From assembly GCA_913050115.1 (NCBI GenBank), contig CAJWZU010000024.1:1-39264 (forward strand): a DNA stretch of 39,264 bases, in the 5' to 3' direction. The position numbers and the translations under genes are program-made. Position 1 is the stretch's first letter. Every line of letters starts with the position of its first letter. Source of the stretch: an uncultured Cellvibrionales bacterium (GTDB lineage: Bacteria; Pseudomonadota; Gammaproteobacteria; Pseudomonadales; Cellvibrionaceae). This document shows positions 30,620-39,264 of the stretch, piece by piece. The notes under the pieces were generated by a model, which saw only the letters and a list, made by a program, of their open reading frames with translations, made no database searches and was not told the origin of the DNA.

Positions 30620-31033
30620 TTATTGCGGCTGGCGCGGTGGTGTATCGTCAAATTTACACAGACTGCTGGTCTCTTCATACCAAGGGGCGCGAGAACGCCA
30701 GTGAATGCTCTGCTTAGGCTTTAGTTCGCTAGTAGCATCATCTAAGGTTCCCGCCGGTACCACTACTGTGTCGCCGCCTTTTACCTGCCAGGGCAGGTTA
30801 GAGCCGCAGTTTTTACAAAACTGGGTGGCATAGTACTTAGCGTCGGGATACTCAAAGCGACCTATCTGATCGGCGCCTTGAAGCCATTCTAGTTGTTCGG
30901 CTTTGATATAAATATTGGCGGCATGAGCGCTGCCCGTCACTTTCTGGCAGCGCGAGCAGTGGCAATATTGAAATAGCTTAAATGGGGGCGTTAACTGGTA
31001 CTTAACTTTAGAGCAAAGACATGAACCGTACAT
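30620..31033 (-). CDS. GFA/CENP-V-type zinc-binding protein
   Basis: The 137-residue protein shows the GFA zinc-binding pattern: C5 and C7 (GSCLCSKVKY), C24, C26 and C29 (YCHCSRCQKVTGSA), and C73 and C76 (FCKNCGSNLPW). This supplies both zinc sites of the fold. The family is named for glutathione-dependent formaldehyde-activating enzyme, but most members are uncharacterised and probably bind small thiol adducts. There is no signal peptide. It is monocistronic and divergent from the solute-binding-like gene at 31240. Confidence 0.9.
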   Translation of the reverse strand: MYGSCLCSKVKYQLTPPFKLFQYCHCSRCQKVTGSAHAANIYIKAEQLEWLQGADQIGRFEYPDAKYYATQFCKNCGSNLPWQVKGGDTVVVPAGTLDDATSELKPKQSIHWRSRAPWYEETSSLCKFDDTPPRQPQ

Positions 31034-31239
31034 TGGAGATCTCCGAGTGTGTCGCTGCTATAGAATCTATAACTGTTTGTGTTGTTATATGCATAGAATA
31101 TATATATAAATACAAGAGTCGAACAGCTACTGAAGCACAAATAATATTAGTATGCGACGACTTGGTCCGCAATAGATAAGAGCCGTTGATACATTCGAGA
31201 GTGATACTGGGGGTGATAGTAAAGGTGAGGGGGATATAT

Positions 31240-32112
31240 TTGACTCATGTTTTATTAGCGATTTTGCTTATGCTCACCAGTGGCGTAACGTTTGCGCGCA
31301 ATGTAGGTGTATACGCGACAGAAAAGCCACTTCAAGAGTATTTGTCTCTGCTGCAAGCTCGTCCCGGTTTTATGCTCGATGAACAATCCTTGTTGTTACA
31401 GCAAAGTCAAAGAATAGTGTCTGAAATACATATTTTTAAAACCGCGATGATGCAATCTGAGCAACCATTATCAGTGGTATTAAAGTCGGAAACCGCCAAC
31501 TTAAAGCGCACTTTTTTATTGACCCAAACGGGTCGAACCGCCACTTTTGTCGAAACCTATTCACTGGCGGATATTAGCGATAAACGTGATGATTTTTATA
31601 TCACACAACCTGTACTGGCCGCTGGCGAATACCCTGTAGGGTTGTATACCTCTATAGACAATACGCGTGCTCTTGCTTCTAAACCTGATCAATTGTCGTT
31701 ACTCACTGCCGCCAGTCATCCGAGCTGGCATACTGACTGGTCTATTCTGGAATCGTTAAAGTTTGAGCACATACATCCTGTCGACTGTATGGACGCCGCA
31801 CTAACAATGGTGGCCAAACAAAAAGCTGATGTTCTACTATTTGCTTTTCAGGGAGAAGACGACTTTTCATTCACCCATATGGGCGATAAAATTGTACCCA
31901 TTACAGGAATGAAAGTGTTCTTTCCCGAAAGTCGTCATTTTTTAGTCTCTAAAAAGCACCCGGATGGCGAGGCAATATTTACCGCCTTAGAATCAGGCTT
32001 AAGTAAAATGCGTGAGCGTGGTGATATTAAAAAAATCTATCAACGCTTTGGAGTGATGGACCCACGAGTGGCTGATTGGCAGGTTATTAATAGAGATAAA
32101 AAACCACAGTAA
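31240..32112 (+). CDS. Periplasmic solute-binding-like protein
   Basis: From the TTG at 31240 the protein is 290 residues, with signal peptide LTHVLLAILLMLTSGVTFA and a body resembling type-2 periplasmic binding proteins (SBP_bac_3-like). Hallmarks are a central YPVGLYTSIDNTRAL hinge-like strand and FEHIHPVDCMDAALTMVAKQKADVLLFAF, which resembles the A-x-x-x-v-x-x-G-x-A-D segment of the family. FLVSKKHPDGEAIFTALESGLSKMRERGDIKKIYQRFG resembles the usual tail. AGGTGAGGGGG ends eight bases before that TTG, so it is preferred over the more upstream TTG at 31186. No ABC transporter gene is adjacent, so it may act as a stand-alone sensor or orphan. Confidence 0.78.
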   Translation: MTHVLLAILLMLTSGVTFARNVGVYATEKPLQEYLSLLQARPGFMLDEQSLLLQQSQRIVSEIHIFKTAMMQSEQPLSVVLKSETANLKRTFLLTQTGRTATFVETYSLADISDKRDDFYITQPVLAAGEYPVGLYTSIDNTRALASKPDQLSLLTAASHPSWHTDWSILESLKFEHIHPVDCMDAALTMVAKQKADVLLFAFQGEDDFSFTHMGDKIVPITGMKVFFPESRHFLVSKKHPDGEAIFTALESGLSKMRERGDIKKIYQRFGVMDPRVADWQVINRDKKPQ

Positions 32113-32136
32113 TAATTCACGCAAGCTCTGCGGTCG

Positions 32137-32817
32137 CTATTTTATCAGCTCTTTATGTAATTCTTTATGTAACTTTTTGTTCATGTCTTTATTAATTTCT
32201 TTGTTCATCTCTTTGTTTAGTAGTGCCTGCACTGATTTTTTCGGGGTTTTACACATTTTTTGCATCAGTGCAAAGGAAATATTATTCAGTGAATAGCGCT
32301 GCTTAATAGATTCCAGCATAGCTAGCCACACTTTAGCGGTCATCTCGGCATCAAATAAAGCCCGATGGAAGTTACCCTCGACAGCAAGACCGGCGTAATG
32401 AACGAGAGTGCCTAGCTTGTGATTGGGCGCATGCTGAAAGATACGCCTGGCCGCTAGCAGCGAACAGATCATTTTGCCGCCATAGCTTCGGTTAATCCTC
32501 GTTAACTCTGCATCCAAAAAGCGTTGATCGAAGCTGGCGTTGTGTGCCAGTAAGTTGTGATCGCCGATAAAGTCGGCAAACTCATTCATGACCTGTGCGC
32601 AGGGCTTTGCATCGGCAAGCATGGTATTGCTGATGCCGGTATAACTTTCGACAAAACCGCTGATTCGTAAACCCGGATTCATCAGCTGTTGAAAGCGATC
32701 AGTAATTGCCCCATTTTCAATTAGCACTGCGCCTATCTCTATGGCGCGGTCGCCCATCGTGGGCGATAAGCCGGTAGTCTCGAAATCGAGCACAATTAAG
32801 CTATTGGCGTTAGACAT
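32137..32817 (-). CDS. DnaQ-like DEDDh 3'-5' exonuclease with repeat tail
   Basis: The 226-residue protein has a complete DEDDh exonuclease core: [13 protein letters not shown] (first D and E), [14 protein letters not shown] (second D), and [14 protein letters not shown] (catalytic H and final D). It resembles stand-alone exonucleases of the DnaQ/epsilon family. The last 26 residues are unusual: six tetrapeptides of the type (N/H)-K-(E/D/K)-(M/I/L) in [20 protein letters not shown] and beyond, highly charged and probably helical. The core ends by about residue 200. The role is probably DNA or RNA proofreading/repair; the tail may bind nucleic acid or protein. Confidence 0.88.
   Translation of the reverse strand: MSNANSLIVLDFETTGLSPTMGDRAIEIGAVLIENGAITDRFQQLMNPGLRISGFVESYTGISNTMLADAKPCAQVMNEFADFIGDHNLLAHNASFDQRFLDAELTRINRSYGGKMICSLLAARRIFQHAPNHKLGTLVHYAGLAVEGNFHRALFDAEMTAKVWLAMLESIKQRYSLNNISFALMQKMCKTPKKSVQALLNKEMNKEINKDMNKKLHKELHKELIK
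32146..32217. repeat. 12-bp tandem repeat encoding a tetrapeptide tail
   Basis: Six imperfect 12-base units (minus-strand consensus AACAAAGAAATG / CATAAAGAATTA) encode the C-terminal (N/H)-K-(E/D/K)-(M/I/L) repeats of the exonuclease gene. Units stay in frame, so unit-number change would lengthen or shorten the tail without frameshift. Confidence 0.75.
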
Positions 32818-32844
32818 AGAATCACTACAATAATAAATGTAAGA

Positions 32845-32874
32845 AAAAGCCCCAACTAAAAAGTTGAGGCTTTT
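32845..32874 (-). terminator. Intrinsic terminator of the DUF349 gene
   Basis: On the minus strand AAAAGCCTCAACT pairs with AGTTGGGGCTTTT around a TTTT loop (13-bp stem, one G-U wobble valid only in this orientation), followed by TTCTT. It lies 31 bases after the stop of the large DUF349 gene and before the exonuclease start. Confidence 0.85.
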
Positions 32875-32905
32875 GATTTGAACTACAGCGATTTCTCGTC
32901 GAATA

Positions 32906-35785
32906 CTATGACTTTTTCATCGCATCCAAGCAAAGGTTAAAGCGCTGCCATAAACTGGCGTAGCTGCTTTCAAGACCCGCACCAATACTCAGCCACTCTA
33001 AGGTATAGGTGTGCGGGCTATCGGCATCGATTTTTTCGACTTGGCCCAGGCCTTGGCTCATCTGAGTAATCTGGTATTGCATACGCTCAGCTTTATAAGC
33101 TTCTGGAGTGTCAAGGCGGGTGAGAATTTCGGCGCGCAGGCACAGTTGCAGCAGCTTGGCTTCATTCTTTTGTTGGCTATTTATATCGCTGGCCGGTGTG
33201 TTAAAACGCTGCTGAATTGCTTGCAGAGCGACTTTGGCCACGCTTGGACAGTTATTACTGGCCGCCTCCAGAGTCTCTTTAGCGTGTTCGACATCTATTT
33301 TTTGCCATTCAAAATCACGCACGCTATCACTGGCGGAAAATATCGCCTGCCATGCCTGATCTTTTATTTGCTGTCGTTCAATGCTGCCTTTATTGCTCAG
33401 TGTTTCACTCAATTGCTTAAATTGAGTGGACAGTTTTGCGCGGGTGGCACGAGGAAGGTTGCCGATGGCATAGTATTGCTGATTTAGTTCATCAACGTTA
33501 TGGGCGTCATCCAGAAATTCCTGACCATTTAAGGCCTGCAGTTTTTCTAGTGCAGCGATAACCGCTTCGGCTGCTACCTGATTGGTGGTCTGCTCGATAT
33601 CCTGTGCCGCAAATTGCTGCTCGCGCAGGGTAAAGACACTGTCGCAGTGAGCGCGGAAATCGCTCCATAATTTCCTGTCGTCTTTGTGATTGCAGCGGCC
33701 GGCGTTTTTCCACTGGGCCTGCAGGCGTTTAATGCCGTCGATGGCTTTGCTGTTATCGTCACCGCTGGCCAGTTGCTCGGCCTGTGTGATCAGCTGTTGT
33801 TTGGCGGCTTTGCCGATGTGTAAATAAGCATCGATACTGGCGCTGATGGTGTCGAGGTATTGCTCGAAGCTCTGCTGCAACTCCTGATTAAGATTGCGCG
33901 CTACCGGCGAGTAGCGGCGCCATTCCTCGCGAGCTAGCTGACGCAGTTGTTCGACAGCTTTGCAGTTATCATCGCGCCAGTCGGCTGTATTCCAGTCGTT
34001 GCTGGCGATATAGTTCTGTAATTGCTCGAGCAGCATTTTTCGCTTAGCCAGATTTTCATCGCGTACTTTGGCCAAGTCATCAAAATGCTCGTGGCAGGGC
34101 TCATAAACTTTATTGGCAACCGTTTGAAATTTCTGCCATAGGTCTTCATCTTGGCTCTTGCCGCCTTTACTTAAGCTTTTCCATTCGTCTTGTAGGCGCT
34201 GCACATGTGAGGCTAGGTCGGCGGGATGTAAGCTACTGCCGATGAGGGCTTCCATTTGGCTGAGCAGTGCTTGTTTTTTAGGCTCGGTAGCAAAGCTGTG
34301 CCAGTCGCGAAGTTTGGCAAGGCCGGTAGCCAAATCCTCGACTTTACTCGCCATTCCCGCTGGTAGCGGGGCCAGTGCAGGGGCCAGCTTTTCTACATCG
34401 CGACTGATACCTGCTACGCGGCGCAGATTGTTGTCTTCCACCGCATGCAGGCCGCGGCGCAATAAGTCAGACAGTTTTCGACGCTGGCTGTCCTGCTCTT
34501 GCTTTAACGCTTTTTGTGCGGTTTTGTGTTCATTCAGTGCTGTGCGAGCCTGCACAATAATTTCGACCGAATGACTTTCCGGTAGATGCTTAGTGGCACG
34601 CAAAATTTTGTCAAGCGCGCGGGCTGCGGTGTCTCTACTGTCAGTATCATCTTTATTGTCACCGCAGAGCTTGGCGTGAAGCTCCGCCACTGAGCCTTGC
34701 TCGGCACACAGCTGTAAAGTGGCTGTGGTGTCTTGGTGCAGTCGAACAAATTGCTGTACTACATCTGACTGCATGGCTTCGGTAGCCAGTTCATCAATTT
34801 GGTTGCGGCTTAGTTTTAACGCCGTTGCAAAACTGGCCGTAGTGTCTGGGCTGAAGTTATCGCTGTTGTAAATATCGGCTAACAGAGCGTTCACTTGCAC
34901 CAGAGGTGCAGCCACCATAGCCACAGTTTCAGCGGCAAGAGCTTGCTGTTGGGCGGCCAAGGCCGTTACTCGGGCGACTTCGGCATCGCTGGCGTCAGTT
35001 TGGGCTTTTAACACGGCATCAACAGCGGCTTGCTCGTCGTCAAGCTGCTGTTGATGCCGTGCCAAGGCCTCATTGAAGCGCGATTGTGCCGCAGCGTTTA
35101 GTTCCCCCTGTTGTTGTAAGGCTTTCCAACGGCGCTGTAGCTGTTCAATTTTTTCACTTTGATCACCTTCAACACGGCTTAATAACTCGGCGCTCTCGCA
35201 CAGGGTGGCAGCGCTGGCACTAAGTTCTGCGGCTTTCTTATTTTGTGCCTTATGCTGGTCGAGCTTGCTCTTGACCAGTTTATAAACAGCCTTGTCTTTA
35301 TTTTTACTGCTTTTGAGTAGTTGACCTAAAGTATCAAAGTCTAAAATTCTATCAGCGGCGGCCTGACGTACACTCGCCACAGCCGCATCAACGGCCAAAT
35401 CCAGTAGGGCCTGTGAATCGTCTATTTGGCCTATCACCTCAAGGCTGGCTTTGGCTGAAAACTGGGTTAGCAGCAATTGTTGCTGGGTGTTAGCGACACC
35501 GTTAATCAAACTCGCCATGTCGATAGCAGCGGCTTCGAATAACTGGCCCAAGCGGATTTGAGCGGCGCGCTTTACCGAATCACTCGTATGGTTAAGAGCA
35601 AGATCTTTCAGGGCCGTGCTAAAAGGCAGCAGGGCGATCGCGGCGATGCGTAATGCGTCAATGTTATCACCCTGAGCGCAGGCTAATAGCTCTTCGCTAT
35701 CAGCGCTGGTTAGGGCGGCAATGCGCTCCTCCAAAGTAGGAGCGGCGGGGGCTTTGCTTTTAAACAGTCGAGATAACAGTGACAT
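32906..35785 (-). CDS. Large DUF349-repeat protein (959 aa)
   Basis: The N-terminal 180 residues resemble HEAT-like helical repeats (alternating A/L-rich helices such as [24 protein letters not shown]). They are followed by long coiled coils (about 190-290) and at least four DUF349 repeats between about 350 and 850, each with a W-x-x-h pattern like [26 protein letters not shown] and [12 protein letters not shown]. The family is cytoplasmic, very helical and of unknown biochemical role; its repeats suggest binding to RNA or to long partners. The gene is monocistronic with its own terminator. [13 protein letters not shown] at the start is typical. Confidence 0.9.
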   Translation of the reverse strand: MSLLSRLFKSKAPAAPTLEERIAALTSADSEELLACAQGDNIDALRIAAIALLPFSTALKDLALNHTSDSVKRAAQIRLGQLFEAAAIDMASLINGVANTQQQLLLTQFSAKASLEVIGQIDDSQALLDLAVDAAVASVRQAAADRILDFDTLGQLLKSSKNKDKAVYKLVKSKLDQHKAQNKKAAELSASAATLCESAELLSRVEGDQSEKIEQLQRRWKALQQQGELNAAAQSRFNEALARHQQQLDDEQAAVDAVLKAQTDASDAEVARVTALAAQQQALAAETVAMVAAPLVQVNALLADIYNSDNFSPDTTASFATALKLSRNQIDELATEAMQSDVVQQFVRLHQDTTATLQLCAEQGSVAELHAKLCGDNKDDTDSRDTAARALDKILRATKHLPESHSVEIIVQARTALNEHKTAQKALKQEQDSQRRKLSDLLRRGLHAVEDNNLRRVAGISRDVEKLAPALAPLPAGMASKVEDLATGLAKLRDWHSFATEPKKQALLSQMEALIGSSLHPADLASHVQRLQDEWKSLSKGGKSQDEDLWQKFQTVANKVYEPCHEHFDDLAKVRDENLAKRKMLLEQLQNYIASNDWNTADWRDDNCKAVEQLRQLAREEWRRYSPVARNLNQELQQSFEQYLDTISASIDAYLHIGKAAKQQLITQAEQLASGDDNSKAIDGIKRLQAQWKNAGRCNHKDDRKLWSDFRAHCDSVFTLREQQFAAQDIEQTTNQVAAEAVIAALEKLQALNGQEFLDDAHNVDELNQQYYAIGNLPRATRAKLSTQFKQLSETLSNKGSIERQQIKDQAWQAIFSASDSVRDFEWQKIDVEHAKETLEAASNNCPSVAKVALQAIQQRFNTPASDINSQQKNEAKLLQLCLRAEILTRLDTPEAYKAERMQYQITQMSQGLGQVEKIDADSPHTYTLEWLSIGAGLESSYASLWQRFNLCLDAMKKS

Positions 35786-35969
35786 AGTGCTTATTCCAGT
35801 TGTATTTTCGGTGTACCAAAGCTTAAAAACCTGTTCAACAGACCTCTAGGCTTGGAAAGAGTTAGAGGGTGCTATTGTGGACTAAATGGCGGGCGAGTAA
35901 AATGCATCATCGCGTCCTTGTTGGGCGGGCACTTTCTGGATTACCCCCAGGATCACTCTCAGGATCAAT

Positions 35970-36275
35970 ATGAAAAAGACATTCTCACTCGTTCACCCCA
36001 AGCTGCACGTCGATCGCGTCAGTGACGCCGCCAAGAATGAGATTAAAAAGTACTTCAAGCGCGAGCGCAAAAAAACGCTGCCCGATGATGTCGATTTCTG
36101 GGATTTTGACTGCAAATTCGGTAATACTGAAGCTGAAGCCAAGACCGTATTCCCGTCCGAGATCAACAAGGCCATTGACGCTGCGGTAGCCGAGAAACTG
36201 GAATCTTTCTACGTTGAAGTAATGGCCAAGACCGGCTATTTCGAAGGTAAGTTGGATTTTGACGAAGACGAGTAA
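35970..36275 (+). CDS. DUF6172 family protein
   Basis: The 101-residue product matches a small conserved family (DUF6172): MKKTFSLVHPKLHVDRVSDA, NEIKKYFKRERKKTLPDDVD, FWDFDCKFGN and FPSEINKAIDAAVAEKLESFYVEVMAKTGYFEGK. It is charged, soluble and cytoplasmic, with a lysine-rich first half and acidic end (DFDEDE). No function is established. AGGA precedes the ATG, and a strong intrinsic terminator follows at 36334, so it is monocistronic. It is divergent from the DUF349 gene, with about 185 bases between. Confidence 0.88.
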   Translation: MKKTFSLVHPKLHVDRVSDAAKNEIKKYFKRERKKTLPDDVDFWDFDCKFGNTEAEAKTVFPSEINKAIDAAVAEKLESFYVEVMAKTGYFEGKLDFDEDE

Positions 36276-36333
36276 GCCTTTAGGCCGTTCGTGTACAAGC
36301 CGTTTGTATCAATAGCGGTATAAATTGTTGTGT

Positions 36334-36364
36334 AAAAAGGGGCGCTTATTAGTGCCTCTTTTTT
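36334..36364 (+). terminator. Intrinsic terminator of the DUF6172 gene
   Basis: AAAAAGGGGCGCT (36334-36346) pairs with AGTGCCTCTTTTT (36351-36363) around a TATT loop: 13 pairs with two G-U wobbles, ending in a T-run to 36364. It lies 59 bases after the DUF6172 stop. Confidence 0.88.
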
Positions 36365-36374
36365 GTACCTGTAA

Positions 36375-36545
36375 TTATTCGGAGCGATGGCCCAACTCTT
36401 TCAGGCGATCCAAAATGCGTTGTTTTTGCGCATTGCTGACTTTTGACCAGTCACATATCTCTTTTAAGGTGCGATGGCAGCTAAGGCAGACCTTGCTGTC
36501 GCTAAGATTGCATTGATTGGTACAAGGCGAATGAATGTAGGCCAT
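36375..36545 (-). CDS. DUF1289 family small cysteine protein
   Basis: A minus-strand frame from ATG 36545 to TAA 36375 encodes 56 residues with the DUF1289 pattern. SPCTNQCNLSDSKVCLSCHR gives four cysteines (8, 12, 20, 23), then T-L-K-E-I-C-D-W, and VSNAQKQRILDRLKELG as the terminal helix. The cysteines are expected to bind a zinc or iron-sulphur centre; the family is common in proteobacteria and its function is unknown. It converges on the DUF6172 gene, with the terminator between them. Confidence 0.9.
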   Translation of the reverse strand: MAYIHSPCTNQCNLSDSKVCLSCHRTLKEICDWSKVSNAQKQRILDRLKELGHRSE

Positions 36546-36917
36546 GGGATGCCGATTACCTGAAAATGAATACCCAGTTTACCCGATTCCTGCTATAAAA
36601 CGGATGCGCTAGCGCTAAATAGATGATTTTTACCTGTAAAGCGAAGCTTCATAATGACTATTGTTGGCGGTAACACGTTCAAGCAATCGACCTAGCTATA
36701 GATTATTTAATCCTTAAATTTTGTTAAATGATTGGCTAATTCATGGCTCATCTACTGACTTGCGCAGCATAAATTACTGCCCTTGATGAGGTCTATGGGG
36801 CACTAAGCGCCCTAGTTGTCTTAATTTGGATTTGTCACTTGGATACATCTCACCGTCAGCCATCGAGGGTGTCCGGGTTGATAGTTATTGATGTGCAGGT
36901 TTTAAATACTAGGGCCG
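36546..36917. other. Intergenic region, no gene seen
   Basis: 372 bases between the DUF1289 gene and the tail-anchored gene. A short palindrome GCGCTAGCGC lies near 36608. No frame longer than a few codons has a plausible ribosome site. Confidence 0.5.
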
Positions 36918-37295
36918 TTAAAATACCAATATTGCCATTATAACTAAGGCCGCAAAGCCAATAATCCATTTGTAAAAAATCCGCTCGCTGGGTGGATTTT
37001 TTTGTTTGGCCTTTTCTTCTAAAATTAAACGCGCCATCACTGCTTCAGCATCGCCGCGACCTAGGCGTTCGGGTTTGATGGCTGTCGCAAGGTTGTCGCT
37101 TATTGGCACTGCGGTTTGCATTAATATCTGGTCGGCACGTTGCTCGCTGGCCTTCTGCTGTTGTTTAACGGCTTCTAATACAGTAATTAATGCCTTGCGG
37201 TCAGTTGCGGCTATAGCTGTTAGCGTCTCGGGTTCACTAGCGCTAATAGCGTAGCTGTGACCGTTAACAACAAAAGTGATTTTATCCGAACTCAT
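36918..37295 (-). CDS. Tail-anchored protein of unknown function (125 aa)
   Basis: The product has a soluble N-terminal part of about 100 residues and a single C-terminal membrane helix, WIIGFAALVIMAILVF, ending at the stop. This makes it a likely tail-anchored inner-membrane protein facing the cytoplasm. The first 25 residues form a small beta element (KITFVVNGHSYAISASE), followed by a helix-rich segment with LEAVKQQQKASEQRADQIL. I recognise no family. It is flanked by gene-free stretches of 370 and 950 bases and has no operon partner. Confidence 0.72.
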   Translation of the reverse strand: MSSDKITFVVNGHSYAISASEPETLTAIAATDRKALITVLEAVKQQQKASEQRADQILMQTAVPISDNLATAIKPERLGRGDAEAVMARLILEEKAKQKNPPSERIFYKWIIGFAALVIMAILVF

Positions 37296-38242
37296 TTAAT
37301 CCACTCCTGGCTGAAGTTATGCCGATAATGCCAAATATTGATTTCGGCAAAGTGATGCCTTCACTGCCAGCATAATTGACACACGCTTACCCGTCAAAAA
37401 ATCCATCACAGTTTGATAGATTTTATTTGTTCTGGGCAAGTTAATAAGAATTTTAGTCACATCGGTTTAATTACTTGCCACATTCAGCAATATTTATGGC
37501 TATTAAAAATACTCGTTACACTAGAGTATCGGCATTATCTTATGAAAAAAAATGTATCTAAAAATCGAATTCCTACAGCAATGGAAGACGGCTAGGGCGT
37601 GGCCAAAATAATCTGTCATTAAGGGGGCGCATGTTATCTCGGTCTAGAGTTTTCTAAGCATAATAAAGTGCATGTTATGCTTAAATGCCGTTGCTTAAAA
37701 ACCGGGTTATTAAGTTGTGCGAGGTTCTAAGGTAAAATTATTTTTTGCCATTAATGATGAATAATGTAAAGCATATGTTCAGCATCTGCTTATTTTTGGC
37801 AGTGGTCTACCCGCCTTAATCTTTAATAATTTTTGCACAGCGTCAGCAGCTAGCTCTGCACTTTTTCACCGGTAACATTTATGCAACAATTTTTACCCAC
37901 ACAGACGCGGCATAGAATCTCTATATTATTTCTCGCTGCACGTTCATTTTAACCCTATACCTCGCAGTAGCATTGCATAGGGAGCAGAGGGTTATCACAA
38001 GAGCCTGAAGTAAATTAAAAAGATAAGCCCCCTGCATTGCAGTATGAAGACCGCCAAGCAAGGGCTGCAGGGCAGGGTATTCATTCACGGCTATTGGTTC
38101 GCTCTTCTTTTAAGTTTCTTAGGGATACACTGGGCAGAGCCGACAAAACGATCAAGGCTGTTAATCTGGGGGTGCTAAAAATCATGGCTGGTTAGCCACC
38201 GCCTGCAGTTTGTATCGCTTTATATCAGTTAAGCGCTCGCTG
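37296..38242. other. 947-base region without a recognisable gene
   Basis: The longest gene-free stretch in the window. A plus-strand frame of 60 codons (37413-37595) ends with ATG 37542, then MKKNVSKNRIPTAMEDG and a stop, but there is no ribosome site and codon use is poor. An inverted repeat CCCTAT ... ATAGGG lies near 37953-37985, and CCCTGCA pairs with TGCAGGG around 38030-38078. No tRNA or known structured RNA was recognised. Confidence 0.45.
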
Positions 38243-38560
38243 TTATCTCTCTAAGCGTTGCGAGGCGGCCACGGCTTTGTCGTAACTGGAACCGACCTTG
38301 CGGTACAACTGAGCCGGATTAAAGAGCTCCACAGAGGCTTCGCCGTCGCTCTGGTCAAACTTCTCCGCCATCGCCATATGCAGCGGACATAGGGCAATAC
38401 CATTCTCTTTAACATAGCCGCCAGCAGGCATCAGGGTGCGATCGGTAATGTGATGGATGTCTATATTGTCCGTAGCCTTGCAAAATACGCACCTACTGCG
38501 GTCTCTCTTTAATACCGAGTCGCGAAATTTCTGCCGAATCAGCTTTTTTTGAGCGCTCAT
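38243..38560 (-). CDS. Stand-alone HNH nuclease-fold protein
   Basis: The 105-residue protein has an HNH (treble-clef) core: RDSVLKRDRSRCVFCKATD with C24 and C27 as zinc ligands, then NIDIHHITDRTLMP with the catalytic histidine pair, the asparagine in KENGIALC and CPLHMAMAE with the closing cysteine and histidine. There is no extra DNA-binding domain. Small HNH proteins of this type occur singly in marine gammaproteobacteria and may act on damaged DNA or in recycling; no restriction, phage or intron context is visible here. Confidence 0.85.
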   Translation of the reverse strand: MSAQKKLIRQKFRDSVLKRDRSRCVFCKATDNIDIHHITDRTLMPAGGYVKENGIALCPLHMAMAEKFDQSDGEASVELFNPAQLYRKVGSSYDKAVAASQRLER

Positions 38561-39264
38561 CCCATCCCTCGTTAATACAGTTACATAATTGCTTTTGTTA
38601 ACCTGATAACAGTGTAGTCAAACATCTCACTGAGTCATCGTCAGCCTACTGTCAATCTGGTGCTGTTACAGACCAGTTACAGTTTTTCAGACATTAATAT
38701 AATCACCTCAACCTATCGCTGAGCAAGCTGAGGGTGCAATATTCGCCCGTCTTGATTGGTCGGCATCCGGTGTTATTTACTTAAGCCAAAATACATAGCT
38801 GTGTTGTGTGCGGTATACGTCAGTTCAGTTCGGTTCAGTTCGGTTCAGTTCAGTTCAGCCCAGCCCAGCCCAGCCCAGCCCAGCCTAGATAAGCCCAGAT
38901 AGACCTAACGCTTCATAAAAACGCGCATAACCGATGCAGCAATTTAACCCAGAGGATAGTTCATACCGGCCTAGATGGCCGATAACACCGACCCTTATTT
39001 TTATTTTTAACTGTGTATCTGAGCCGTAAATACTACGTGTTAATAGGTTAAAATCCAATCAAATTGCACCAGTAAGAGGCATAATTGTTGTTAAGTGCAC
39101 ATTAGCATTTAACCTTCATTGATTGCCTGAGTGATTTTTTAAGGTATTGATATTAATGGGCTTTTTGGGGTGTTAGGTGCAAAGTTTTGAAATGAGGGGC
39201 GCGCAAGATTGCGCCTAACATCGGTACAGGCGTGAAAGAGCTTTAACTAGTAGAGCTAAGGCTG
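38561..39264. other. Gene-free region at the right edge
   Basis: About 700 bases without a credible gene. It contains the pentanucleotide repeat tract (38821-38885, annotated separately) and, near the edge, an inverted repeat GTTAGGTGCAA (39172-39182) / TTGCGCCTAAC (39209-39219). No ribosome site plus frame combination was convincing. Confidence 0.5.
38821..38885. repeat. Compound pentanucleotide microsatellite
   Basis: Seven C(A/G)GTT units (CAGTT, CAGTT, CGGTT, CAGTT, CGGTT, CAGTT, CAGTT) run directly into six perfect CAGCC units. Degraded units (TAGAT, AAGCC, CAGAT) follow to about 38900. The tract is intergenic, about 260 bases upstream of the HNH gene. Confidence 0.9.

Noticed and set aside
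37413-37595. 60-codon plus-strand frame in the gene-free region
   Set aside because: No ribosome site, mixed composition, and no recognisable motif; kept only as a note in the region entry.
39107-39219. ATTTAAC ... GTTAGGT and GTTAGGTGCAA ... TTGCGCCTAAC look like integron attC core sites
   Set aside because: The order and complementarity do not fit a folded attC: the best inverted repeat runs GTTAGG then CCTAAC, the reverse of one attC. The ATTTAAC/GTTAGGT pair is poorly complementary, and no integrase or cassette gene is present.
1-39264. CRISPR arrays, tRNAs, rRNAs, transposases or prophage genes
   Set aside because: None seen on either strand: the tandem repeats found are contiguous microsatellites without spacers, and no tRNA T-arm pattern or mobile-element protein was recognised.

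Overview
The window looks like a chromosomal segment of a free-living, probably marine, gammaproteobacterium. Pointers are YggL, TatD, Tas, Blc, YceI and Bcr/CflA homologues with gammaproteobacterial-type sequences, plus small families typical of the class (DUF349, DUF1415, DUF1289, DUF6172, TIGR02450). The genus cannot be fixed from sequence alone; a Cellvibrionales/Spongiibacteraceae-like genome is a guess. No rRNA, tRNA, CRISPR array, insertion sequence or phage gene was seen.

Region 1 (1-2506) is AT-rich. It holds a perfect FNR/ANR/DNR-type box, a possible 52-residue hydrophobic peptide, a degenerate PilZ protein, and an overlapping pair of a membrane protein and a Rossmann (SLOG-like) protein. 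Region 2 (2509-6868) is a nitric-oxide signalling locus. An H-NOX haem sensor, a soluble histidine kinase and a sigma-54-type response regulator overlap head to tail. They face a response regulator whose HD-GYP output domain has lost its metal ligands. This matches the logic of the Shewanella Hno network (HnoX/HnoK/HnoC/HnoD), but no EAL protein (HnoB) is present. The 98-bp divergent promoter carries two ATAG-N4-CTAT dyads lying over both candidate -10 boxes.

Region 3 (8980-18871) is a singlet-oxygen/photo-oxidative stress module. An ECF sigma factor and its ChrR zinc-cupin anti-sigma diverge from NTF2-like, SDR, amine-oxidase-like flavoprotein, DUF1365, CFA-synthase-like methyltransferase, DUF2878 and a secreted protein. 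A nearby second operon encodes lipocalin, TIGR02450 and a DUF3833 lipoprotein. Three start regions (sigma operon, NTF2-like operon, lipocalin operon) share TGATC(C/T)-N16-CGTA, so both operons are predicted to be one ChrR-controlled regulon acting on membrane lipids. Inserted between them are a conserved 167-residue unknown, coupled to a 25-codon ORF, and a cbiX chelatase, coupled to a 57-residue four-cysteine protein.

Region 4 (18925-25369): a LysR regulator diverges from cytochrome b561 and YceI; then come a Tas-type aldo/keto reductase, an MFS exporter, and amtB with a predicted sigma-54 promoter and a strong terminator. Region 5 (25853-38560) is mostly housekeeping and small conserved genes on the minus strand: a trmK cluster, two yggL paralogues around a lipoprotein and a periplasmic cyclophilin, a GFA protein, an exonuclease with a repeat tail, a large DUF349 protein, DUF6172, DUF1289, a tail-anchored protein and an HNH protein. 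Three short tandem-repeat tracts (hexamer at 8918, 12-mer at 32146, pentamer at 38821) are scattered through the window.
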